Shown: positions 1-8,949 of the stretch, one piece after another
Layout of the letters: each line of letters opens with the position of its first letter
Numbering within the stretch: the stretch's first letter is position 1
NCBI GenBank assembly: GCA_004151065.3
Contig: NWUY0300056346.1
Location: forward strand, 6,674 to 19,580
Source of the DNA: Larix sibirica
Lineage: Eukaryota > Streptophyta > Pinopsida > Pinales > Pinaceae
Reading direction: 5' to 3'
DNA: 12,907 nucleotides
Notes under the pieces: generated by a model
Told to the model about the DNA's origin: nothing
The model's database searches: none
What the model saw: the letters and a program-made list of their open reading frames with translations, nothing else
Translations under genes and position numbers: made by a program

Positions 1-304
1 CCCTGTCGACCGAGGTCGCGTTGGTCAACATGCCCCAATGCGCTTTTTAATATAAACACACTGTTTGCAAAACTTTATTTTTTCCTTCTTGATAATGTTT
101 TCGGGTGTGGTTCCACGTGATTTATTTCCAACACCAATGTATTTATCTCATGTATGCATCGATGAGTTTATTATGTATAAATGCACTAAAAAAAGCATCT
201 GCTAAAACCTCCACATGCTCGCCTCTGGTAGTGACCTCCTATATAAATAAATATTTGGGCTCTTTTTAGAGTAGCACTTGCTATAACCTTCACAAAAAAT
301 CCTT
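1..304 (-). other. Probable downstream remnant of the same retrotransposon, no clear frame
   Basis: This stretch follows the integrase C-terminus on the minus strand and would be the tail of pol or the start of the 3' untranslated region. A short readable run, EVTTRGEHVEVLADAFFSAF (about 237-178), could be degraded polyprotein tail, but I cannot match it to a known domain. The first 46 bases are GC- and CpG-rich, unlike the rest. No polypurine tract or LTR end could be fixed. A lone CACGTG lies at 114-119. Confidence 0.3.
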
Positions 305-1241
305 TTCCTTATAGTGGTTCATAGATTTTCAAATTTTCCACATTCACTATGGATTAAATACACATGTATGGGTGGACTAAGTCTGTAGGAATTATCTCCC
401 ACCTTCTCCAATGCCTCAAATGGGCCATACCTCAGAGCCTTGATATTCTTACAAGGACCCGGTAGTCTTTCCTTTCTTAGCTGTAATCATACTCTGTCTC
501 CCACCTAGAATGTTTTCTCAACCCTGTGTTGGTCATGTCTTTACTTGTACTTTTAATGAGACTTCTTCAGTGCATTATATACTTGTAAATGGATCTAGCT
601 AATCTTATCAATGAACTTTTCAACTCTTACTTATTCACTTGTGGTGTCTTCCCTCACTCCCCCTTGTTGTCCATAAAAGAAATCTAGAGTTGAAGGTGAC
701 ATGTATCCAAAGCAAGTTTCAAAAGGGGACTTCCCAATGGAAGTGTGGACTTCTCTGTTACAAGAGTGTTGAATGTAAATCACATTTTCATCCCAATTCT
801 TCGAATGCTTCTAATTATAACCCTTCAAAAGCTACACCAAAGTCCTATTTAGTACTTATGTTTTTCCATCTGTCTATGGATGGAATGTTGTAGATCGCTT
901 CAACTTAGTACCATGTTTTCCCAAAGTGTAGTCCAAAATGTACTAAGAAATCTAGTATGCATGTTTGAAATGATGCTCCTTAGTATCCCAAAGTGCACCC
1001 AAACTTGTTCAAAGAGCATGTTTGTTGATTCTTGTCCTATGATGGTCTTTTTACAAGGAACACACATCTTTTTGAATCTATCAACTACCACAAATAAATA
1101 GTCATGTCCCTTCCTAGTGGTTGGAAGACCACCCNNCATTTTGACAGTAGTGCGACTATCGAAGGAATAACTGTGTGGGTGTAGCGAGGGAGTTGTTCTG
1201 GTAACCTGCGCTATAACACGAGTTGACAGTGTATTAGCCAC
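305..1241 (-). pseudogene. Decayed Ty3/gypsy retrotransposon polyprotein, integrase region
   Basis: Read on the minus strand, this is the integrase end of a plant Ty3/gypsy pol gene, which would have inserted retroelement cDNA into the genome. Recognisable pieces in order are GGLPTTRKGHDYLFVVVDRF (about 1130-1070), FEQVWVHFGI, TRFLSTFWTTLWENM (about 957-907), KLKRSTTFHP, TDG (about 873-865), NWDENV, FETCFGYMSPSTLDF, and the C-terminal GPCKNIKALRYGPFEALEKV, GDNSYRL and VNVENLKIYEPL. The longest clean frame is 1241-900. A frameshift follows WENM near 905-909, and another separates SYRL from VNVENLK near 345. In-frame stops lie in the remainder, for example at 876-874 (HP-stop-TDG). The DDE positions are missing or changed. 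No reverse transcriptase, RNase H, protease or LTR was found beside it, so it is a fragment. The family call is confident; the clade within gypsy is not determined. Confidence 0.9.
1135..1136. other. Two ambiguous bases (NN) in the integrase
   Basis: These are the only two N characters I noticed. They lie inside the minus-strand integrase just before the GGLP motif. In the family the segment before GGLP reads like M-D-F-V and carries the first catalytic aspartate. Here only M and one unreadable codon precede GGLP, so two residues seem to be missing. The Ns may mark a collapsed repeat or a low-quality join. Confidence 0.9.
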
Positions 1242-2071
1242 ACAACCCCTTATTTTGATTTGTTTTTTGGCACTTTTGGACTCATGTTGTCTTTTGGATC
1301 TATTAAGTATGCCTTTAGTGAAATGAATTCTTTATGTTGATGACGCTTTACTCGAAGAATCACCAAAATGTTGCATGTGTGTGAAATTTAGGCATTGACA
1401 AATGTCATGTTCATGTTCATGGGAAAATGATAAACATGTGCGCATTGTTCCTCAAATTTTTTACCTTTCATGTCATCCATCCCATTCTCAAGAAACATCT
1501 GGTGGTTTTGTTACTTTTGGTTACTTGTTTCATGTCAGATGATGAGAGATGTCTAAATGCAATCCTCGTGATGAGATTTTTCCTATTGAATTCAAATCAC
1601 TAGATGATAATTAGGCTTAGAGACCTTTGAAAATACCCAGGGGATTGGAAATGTTAGTGGGGATTTCCCTAATAATTATTAGTGGGTATGCATCATTGAA
1701 TCTTGTTCACTGATTCACTCAAGTGTTCAACATCAGATCATTTATTCACACATTATTATTATACTTTGTACCTTGGCACCCATCATAATTATTGGTAGAT
1801 TTCCCCATGTCTATATTAATAGTATATATCAATTACCAATATTAATCAAAAATGTTTTTCTATGTTTGACTATAGATCATCTAATCACATAGAGAAACAT
1901 TTACAATTGATAGGTTGAATTAAGGACCTTGGGGCATGATGGAAACATTAGCAAATATTTTTGCACTAATTGTGCAAAAGGTACCACTACATGATGGGTA
2001 ACTAAATATTCAATTTTATATATAATTCAAGGTTCTCAACATTTATTTAATGTACCTTGATATTTAGGTCC
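1242..2071. other. Non-coding AT-rich stretch, no gene seen
   Basis: About 830 bases upstream of the integrase (in its sense) and before the SINE. Reverse transcriptase or RNase H should lie here if the gypsy element were complete, but I could not find their motifs on the minus strand. The element is therefore truncated or interrupted close to 1241. No long open frame, RNA gene or clear repeat was seen. Confidence 0.5.
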
Positions 2072-2088
2072 ACATTGTATAGCTGGAG
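2072..2088. repeat. Left copy of SINE target-site duplication
   Basis: The sequence acattgtatagctggag lies directly before the SINE. It matches the right copy at 2333-2349 in 15 of 17 positions. Both differences are G here and A in the right copy. Confidence 0.85.
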
Positions 2089-2100
2089 TTCAATTCCGAC

Positions 2101-2112
2101 TAGCTCATTTGG
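2101..2112 (+). promoter_or_regulatory. Pol III box A of the SINE
   Basis: tagctcatttgg matches the tRNA D-arm consensus (TRGCNNAGTNGG type) except for T in place of the G after the second A. It would be part of the internal Pol III promoter. Confidence 0.8.
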
Positions 2113-2145
2113 TTAAGCTGTGGGTCTCATCAGCAAGGTGACCCG

Positions 2146-2156
2146 GGTTTAATTCC
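2146..2156 (+). promoter_or_regulatory. Pol III box B of the SINE
   Basis: ggtttaattcc matches the box B consensus GGTTCGANTCC except at the central CG, which is now TA. Both changes are transitions, as expected from CpG deamination on both strands. The distance to box A (33 bases between the boxes) is normal for a tRNA-type promoter. Confidence 0.8.
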
Positions 2157-2332
2157 CCTCAGGGGTGAGCTAGTTGAGAGGAGACACCCAAAATAAAACC
2201 ATTTGAGGTTCGGTGTGGCCCATGCCAGCTCTGATCCCTAGGTTATTTTGATGGCTTACATGCCCCTGGGTAATTTTTTCTTAGACCAAAGTCCAATCCC
2301 GTAATTTACGGAGATTCTAGCCAACAAAAAAA

Positions 2333-2349
2333 ACATTATATAACTGGAG
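2333..2349. repeat. Right copy of SINE target-site duplication
   Basis: acattatataactggag follows the A-rich SINE end and repeats 2072-2088 with two G-to-A differences. It fixes the 3' boundary of the element. Confidence 0.85.
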
Positions 2350-2490
2350 GCTATGATCCATTTTGACAAGGACCTAGTGTGTATTTTCTATGTCCACGCT
2401 CTATTGCATTTTCATATTCCACAAATCTATGACAAGATTCCATAAATCCACAACACGGTCACTATGACTATGATCATTATGCCTTTCTCA

Positions 2491-2562
2491 AGGGAAGTTT
2501 TAAAATCTAATATTATGTTTTATGTTAGGGAATGTTTAAAATCTAATACTTTGGTTTATGTA
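2491..2562. repeat. Imperfect 36-bp tandem duplication
   Basis: Two adjacent units, 2491-2526 and 2527-2562, share agggaa, then tttaaaatctaata, then tttatgt in the same order, with about six mismatches. No coding role is visible. Confidence 0.7.
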
Positions 2563-3803
2563 TATAAGTGTTTCTAGATCTAGAGAACCTGAAACTTGTC
2601 CTTAGTCACTCGCCAAAAATATTCTTTTAATAATGCATTTCATCCATTAGTATCTCTTCTAACCTCATACATTAAAGGGAAGTATCTTATATGGACTATT
2701 TACACCCTTGACGTAAGGAACATGAATATAAGGTACTCTTAGTCATAATTAGTAAAATAGGCGAAGATTGTAATATCTAGATCAATTTTTTGCATGTTTA
2801 TGAATGTATGGCTACACATTTCCATGAAAAAGAGTGTGGGACTCATTGTTATTTTAAATGGGAACTATTGATAATTGAATATGTTCAATAAAATATCCAT
2901 GGCTACATCTCAAAATCCCTAAATCATGGAAAAAATGCCGAGAATCAAGAAATCCACAAGGAGGGGCCATTCATGGATAATATTTGTGTGACATACATGC
3001 ACACTTGGCCTCAATACATGGCCTATAATTTGAATATCCATGGCTAGGATATAAGTGTATATAAAAGTGATATCAAGTGGTCGATCATTGAGGGAATTCA
3101 GAGAAATAAAAATAAATCTAAATACCATATCTTCGTTGTTGAAAGGAAGCTTTAGCTTACTTCTTTAGATGCACAAGAATATTAAGCGGAGAATGAAGGA
3201 TCACTAAATTAGTTCCTCCATGTGACACAAGAGGTAGTAAATCACCATTAGAAAAGGATCGTGGCATTTGGCTAAGGACAAAGAATCAAGAGCTTGGGTG
3301 AAGGATACACAATAGACATAAATAAGGTATTCATGTTGTTGTGATGTTTGCTTTTTTATATTAATATGATTGATATTCCATCTTCCCACACCAAATATTT
3401 TTCATTTATCATGTGTTTAATGGTTTTATTTGAAAGATGATTTCTTTAATTGAATTAGTTTAAATTCATATACTTTCTTGTTATTAATATGAAAATGGGT
3501 TTGACAAATGTAGATGTTTGATATGTGTGTAGGTACATGGATAGCACCATAGCCTCTTGATGGGAAAAATACCTAGGATCAATAGTAGGGGTTATCCTTA
3601 GAATAAATTCTCAATTGGACTCTCTCATGTTTGGTGTAGGAAAACCCATGTAGATTATAGCCCAACAACCATTACTATTTTTGAATATTTACTTGGCCCA
3701 ATCTAACATTTTGGGTTTTATAAATGAAATGAATAAAATTGAAGCTAAAATATAATGAAAAAATAACAAGAAAAATATATCAAGATGGTATAAATAAATG
3801 CAA

Positions 3804-3817
3804 ATATATATATATAT
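3804..3817. repeat. (AT)7 microsatellite
   Basis: Seven uninterrupted AT units in AT-rich non-coding DNA. Confidence 0.9.
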
Positions 3818-4405
3818 TAGTTCATAAGATTACTATTACATAACTTCCAATCACTAACAACCCATTCAGAATAATTTATAGCTAGAGATGAAAGATACAT
3901 CCTCATATCGAACTAGTCTAATCTAACTAGAAAAAGAGGATAATAAGTTTAAATGAAGAAAACATAACTAGAAAATATCCCATAAATAATTCACAAATAT
4001 ATTCTTACATAAACCCCAAATCACAATCAACAAGTTGAGGATAGTATGCAATCATGGATGAAAGTAATCATTCCATATTCCAACCACTCAAAATATTGAA
4101 GCAAGAGTGAAAATAAATAAATACCAAGTTCTGAGAGTACTTTACAAAGAAAGATATCATTCACACAACCTTTCATAGTACAAAGGAACAAAAAAAATAA
4201 TCTAAGCCCACTCCATAGCAAAAAAAAAACCTCTAGTATCAATGTTGGATAGTAAAATGACTTCTCTCATTGAGAAATAAAAGATTAATTACATCCAAAA
4301 GGAAGATCAAGTAGTGGACTCTTCTTACAGTAAAATATTCCTTTTTATGTTTTTCCTTCATTACATTTATAACAATTTTCTCCATAGCTAATTTTTTTGC
4401 TTTCC

Positions 4406-4419
4406 TTGCCACGTGGCAA
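4406..4419. promoter_or_regulatory. 14-bp perfect palindrome with G-box core
   Basis: ttgccacgtggcaa is its own reverse complement and contains GCCACGTGGC, a strong form of the plant G-box bound by bZIP and bHLH factors. No gene was found within reach on either side, so function is unproven; it may be chance or a relic of a lost promoter. Confidence 0.5.
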
Positions 4420-4790
4420 TTAAGGGTTTGAATCAAGAAATTTCCCTTTTGTTTGTATTTTCCATTTAATATATCCCCATTCAAATATATTTACATAATA
4501 TTCCATTTCAAATAATTATCAAATCCTTCAAAACTAATTGAGATCATATAGAGACAATAGTACCCACACAAGTAACCGTGAGTATAGTGTGTTTCTTTTT
4601 TAACTATGTAGGGTCAACTTTTTTTTGGCTCTGAGCTTGATGCTGTAAGTAATTTTGTTGTCATGATTTTAAGTTATCTTATGCTTGATTTCATTTAGAC
4701 TTTGATCTCTGATTATCTTCACTTTTCTATTTTAATTTTCTATCCTATGCATAATAGTCTCTTATTATCTCTATATTATTTAATTTTAAA

Positions 4791-4824
4791 ATGATGATGA
4801 TAATAATGATCATGATCATAATAA
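4791..4824. repeat. GAT/AAT-rich simple sequence with a 14-bp palindrome
   Basis: A run of atg/gat/aat triplets that includes the perfect palindrome atgatcatgatcat at 4806-4819. It looks like an impure trinucleotide microsatellite. Confidence 0.7.
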
Positions 4825-4998
4825 GCACTTGTATTAACAGTGAAGAGGTACTCACCATTTAAATTCTTTGATGAAATTATCATATCTTAATAAACATATG
4901 CTCTTTGGTAATACAAGCACAATTAGCCACCATCTCTAGTTATGCTATTGCTTACATGCAAATGAGTAGTTATTTACTTGTGAAGCACTGAATTTGCA

Positions 4999-5017
4999 AG
5001 TTAGGAAAATCCTAACT
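4999..5017. other. Short perfect hairpin
   Basis: agttagga and tcctaact form an 8-bp stem around an aaa loop. It has no T-run and no gene beside it, so it is reported as structure only. Confidence 0.6.
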
Positions 5018-5365
5018 AGATTGGAAACAAAAATAATTTGGATTTTACCCACCAAAAGGGATAAAATTTAGGTTCCTTCATGTCATTACTTAATAAGGAA
5101 TATAATCATCTAGCAACCAATTTGTTTTAAATTCCATTAAAATTATTTTAAATTCAATTCTGACGAATGCACGACTAGGTTTATTGATCATCATGCAAAA
5201 AATATTTATACCGGAGAAGGAATCACAAACATCACCACCATATTTAAAATTAATGGTAAGTGATGATATTACAAGGTTTGAATTCTAATAAGCCATGGTA
5301 AGATGAACGTGGAAAATGACATCATTCTCTTACCGTAAAAATTTCGTTCACTGCAAATATTTTCT

Positions 5366-5494
5366 TTCATGGAAAATGTGAAAAAGACAAATATTAAAAA
5401 CTTTTCCTTGAGGATAAAGTGCATGTTTTTTTAATGTTAAATTTTAAGGAAAATTTAAACATTTTAAATTTAACTTCAATGTCTTTTCCATGAA
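5366..5494. repeat. Imperfect inverted repeat of about 130 bp
   Basis: The left arm ttcatggaaaa (5366-5376) followed by agaca (5384-5388), and the right arm tgtcttttccatgaa (5480-5494), are complementary apart from a few extra bases on the left. Between them lie further AT-rich partly complementary runs. It could be a worn hairpin element (MITE-like), but no target duplication was found. Confidence 0.3.
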
Positions 5495-6742
5495 CATTTT
5501 TTTGAGTGATCTTTGTGTTTAGTGACCATACAAACATAAATAAAATTCTTCTAAAAATTTGATTCGTGAAGTCTTGGAACAAAGCTTTGAGAGGAGATTT
5601 AATAATTCCAATATTTTTTACCACTTAAAATTGTGGAGTAATATTTCAATATTGCACCATGTGAACAAAATTTTTCAAAATTGATATTATAGGTAAATTG
5701 AAAAATGGTCGTAAAATTAAAAGAAAATGTATGCGAAATTTTTTTAATCCTTTTCTCAACGAATCATTTTTATGGTCAACGAGAGCATATTCTTGAGTCA
5801 TTAGAAGATTTATTTATATTCCTTTAACCTAGTTCAAACCCTGCCACATAGCATTGCTTCTGCACAATTTTTTGTCATTATTCCAAAACCCCATGCACAA
5901 ATTTTCTCAATTTTTCCTTCATGATCAAAGAGAACCCCACGCCCAGCCTATTGCCCTACAAATTCCAACCCTATTACATCCAGAAAATTTAATCAAAGTC
6001 AGAAATATGCAATTATGAGTTAAAGAAAAAAGAATGAAAACTTGAAAAACAACACTTGGACTAAAAAGTTTTTATTATTAAAGTTTTAAAAGGGATCCCC
6101 AAGCCAATTAAATTAGGGCATGTTGAGGTCTTAACAAATGGTGGCATGCTAGATGAAGTCATGAATATCTGCAATGCATCACCATATTTTGAATATAAAT
6201 AAGAAGGATACTTAGTTTTATTAATACATATACCTTCCTTTGATTAGTGGGTCCAATAGAACTTTGTTTAGTAATGAAATTCCAGATTAACTTGTTTCAC
6301 AAAATGCAACAAGTCACTAGTTGAATCGAACTGCATAAATGATGGAGTTTTCCCTTAAAGCATAATTCAAGTTTTAGGATGAATCCATGATCATGTAGTT
6401 TATTTATCCCAAGGGTTTTATAATATTTTTCTAAAAATGCTTCTCTTACTCTCACAGTATTGCTCTACTACCAGTGAAAATACATACCATTTATAAAGTC
6501 ATCCTGACATCATATACCTTGTTCCACTACCAACGATCATCCATATACCCAACAAGGATATCTACATTGCATCAAAATAACATGAACTCTATTTCTCATA
6601 TTTTTTGTTAAAACGTTTTTTAGCAATTAGGGAATGAGGGAAGTAGTAACTGTCTCAAGCAAGTAAGGGTCATACATGATTGCAAGGATTGATTAGTCAT
6701 GCCTGGGTATGAAAACATTTCCCTTTAATGTTCTAACTCTAA

Positions 6743-8940
6743 ATGTTCCACTCATACACATCCACCAAATTATATTATATTAATGTAAGTGAATGAAATG
6801 GCTTATCTAGTCCGTTCATTGACAAAGAATTTGAGTCTCAAAGTCATCAAGGAAGTCAATCACTTAGAATGACTGAAATTTTAATATTGTCTATTTGTGC
6901 AATGAGGTTTTATCAGGACTTGGAGCGAGTGGTTCCCCTTACCAATAGCTAATATTTATCCTTGATGATGAAGCTAGTAGATCACAACCATTCATGCAAA
7001 GGAAGAATCTGTTTCCTATTGCACATGTTAGGAGTAAAGAATATTCTTAGAGCGGGGCCACCACTGCGACCACATACTAAATCCCAATGGGGACTTGTCC
7101 ACCAATGGGATGATATGTGAGGTAGTTTCAACCAAATTAGACATCAATCGCCAATAATAGAAGGACATTATGTCCCTCCATATTGGATTACAAAACATCG
7201 ATGTCACCTTAAGACAACTATGAAGGCCATTTAAATGTTAGGGTCTCCAACCATGAATGAATATCTCGTCGGTTTATAATGCTCAAAATGATCAATTGTG
7301 CATTCCATTGTGTATTTGAGCCCCCATCTATAATAGAATATCCAATTGATCAATGTTACTCACATATACACTCGAGCAAACATCAATTAAGGGTAGAACA
7401 TTGTTGACCTTGTATCAGTGAAGCTGGTGAAACATTTTTCTCTCTAAATGACCGAGTAAGTGTTTCTAGAAGCTTCATCTTAGTCAATTTCATTTAAAAA
7501 TATTTGTAATCATGTCTCATTGCTAAACTCTCCACCATTAAATCCCCCATTCCCTTATATACTCAAAATTTATGTAGCAATTCCTAGAGACATAAAAGAA
7601 AAAATTGTGATTTCCTCATCAAGCTCTACTAGACCCCACATTTATACTAGTGATATATCTTCATTTTAATGCCCTTCCTTCATTGATGAAATTACCAATG
7701 TTTCCACTCATACAACCAACTAGATAGTCTCCTAAACATATATTTGGTGCTACTTATAGGAAGTATTCTTGAATTCAATCATAGAGAACTTCCTAGCCTT
7801 CTGAGTTACCCAACACATCATCCCCAGCACCTTTCTTTTTCTTGAGTTCATAAATTTATGCATTATGTACTATAAAATTCCCTCCTATTCTATCACCATC
7901 GTTGATGACCAAACTAACCTATTACATATCAATGCTTCTTCCATTACTAAAATTTTGGGCACATCCTTAGGTATTGCTTTCTTACGCATTAGGTGAAAAC
8001 AAACATTTATAATATGATGAAAGAATCCTAGAGGGCCATAATATTTCCAAGGCTCATGGATAATCAAGGACAAACTGAGGTTCTCCAAGCCCCATGGAGC
8101 CTTAAGAGGTTTTTCGAATAGCCCCAATAATGTCTCCTTATATTCACTCTAAGTTTAGGGAGATACATGGATGAATACATATATCAGTGGATCATAGCCA
8201 TTATGGACAACTACAATGTAAGGAAAATCCTCAACTTCATATATGTGTAAGCCATTTCCATAAGTATAAGGTCATAACTTTCCAACATCTCAAATACTGG
8301 GGTATTCAGGTATCCCTCTTACCTAATCTACATTTCCATTTGTCAAAAAGAACATCACCTTGAATCCCTTAGATGGAAAAAGAAAGTGGGAGGATCACCT
8401 AATAATGTATATTATTGGTTTCATTTTGTGAAAAAGGAAGGACTAAGGATTCCTTCCTGATACATGTGTCATAATTCATGTATAGGGTTTACTCCATCAT
8501 CCTAGGAAAGGACCAAAAAGGATATCTATTGATATCATGCCCTATTTGCAATATTTTCCATAAGAAGAGGAGACTAGTTATTGCGAATTGATTTCAGAGT
8601 TATCAAACTATATGGAACTGACATGAATCATCCCCTCACATATTTCATAAGTTGTTAACACTTACGATATTTGTATTAGAATACATGAAGTAGATGGATG
8701 AGTTAGATGAGCTCCATTTATTAAATGCAAAGAAGAATGGTATGTTGTTGTTCCCAATAACTATGGGGGGCTTTGCAATAAATGAAAAAAGGGGTATCAA
8801 AGAGGCCTTATATACCATGAGAGGGATTTATCTACAGTTATATAAACTACGGAGATATTAAACCCATCTAATGATTAGAGAGTAAAAGGGGAGGAATATG
8901 TTGAATCCTTGATACCATGAGGCTAGGATTGAAATTGTAA
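6743..8940 (+). pseudogene. Decayed reading frame of unknown family, upstream part (tentative)
   Basis: Frame 2 reads protein-like for about 730 codons, broken by roughly 40 stops. That rate is only slightly below chance for such AT-rich DNA, so support rests on quality, not on counts. The best stretches are IIEGHYVPPYWITKHRCHLK (about 7154-7213), ILKIYVAIPRDIKEKIVISS (7559-7618), IPSYSITIVDDQTNLLHINA (about 7880-7939), KPHGALRGFSNSPNNVSLYS and KCKEEWYVVVPNNYGGLCNK (about 8729-8788). Many stops are TGA, TAG or TAA where a Trp or Gln codon would fit. A start at 6743 is only the most upstream plausible ATG in this frame; the frame could begin elsewhere, and other frames are also fairly open before 7500. 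The run meets the more convincing frame-1 remnant at a poly-A tract (8945-8952). I recognise no domain. A gag-like or plant transposon protein is conceivable but unproven. Confidence 0.3.
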
Positions 8941-8949
8941 AATTAAAAA

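Larger units (their letters stand above)
2089..2332 (+). mobile_element. tRNA-derived SINE, about 244 bp
   Basis: A short interspersed element copied through a Pol III RNA. The head (about 2094-2175) resembles a tRNA: a box A-like run at 2101, a C-A-T triplet at 2128-2130 that falls in the anticodon position with T just before it, and a box B-like run at 2146. Counting from T8 at 2101 and G18-G19 at 2111-2112 places C34-A35-T36 exactly there, so a Met-type (CAU) ancestor is the best guess. The body (about 2176-2320) is unrelated to tRNA and the 3' end is A-rich (caacaaaaaaaa, ending at 2332). Near-identical 17-bp flanks prove insertion by target-primed copying. The tRNA fold is too damaged to be a working tRNA: only about three T-stem pairs remain. 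It would have needed a LINE reverse transcriptase in trans. I cannot assign the SINE family by name. Confidence 0.85.
2563..6742. other. Long AT-rich intergenic stretch without a recognisable gene
   Basis: About 4.2 kb in which I can support no gene. The open frames present (for example minus-strand 61-81 codon frames near 2919-3389, 4027-4484 and 5394-5624) are short, hydrophobic or lysine-rich, and look like chance frames in AT-rich DNA. Two or three frames become somewhat more open from about 6430 onward, which may be the decayed start of the long coding remnant downstream, but no single frame stands out. No tRNA, LTR end or terminal inverted repeat pair could be fixed. Confidence 0.5.

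Noticed and set aside
639-1101. Plus-strand open frames over the integrase
   Set aside because: They are antisense to the recognised minus-strand integrase and have no protein features of their own.
1333-1344. Plus-strand Y-V-D-D codons resembling a reverse transcriptase active site
   Set aside because: Only these few residues fit; upstream and downstream codons show no polymerase motifs, the frame has a stop just before, and it lies on the opposite strand to the integrase.
2093-2175. A functional tRNA gene
   Set aside because: The head has A and B boxes and a CAT triplet, but the acceptor stem is absent, the T stem keeps only about three pairs, and the unit is embedded in a longer element with target duplications.
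4239-4484. Minus-strand 81-codon frame with a basic N-terminal half
   Set aside because: It is short, Lys- and Leu-rich in AT-rich DNA, with no motif, no coding neighbours and no codon bias visible.
7885-8127. Minus-strand 80-codon frame
   Set aside because: It lies opposite a plus-strand run that reads at least as well and sits in line with the longer remnant; no motif seen.
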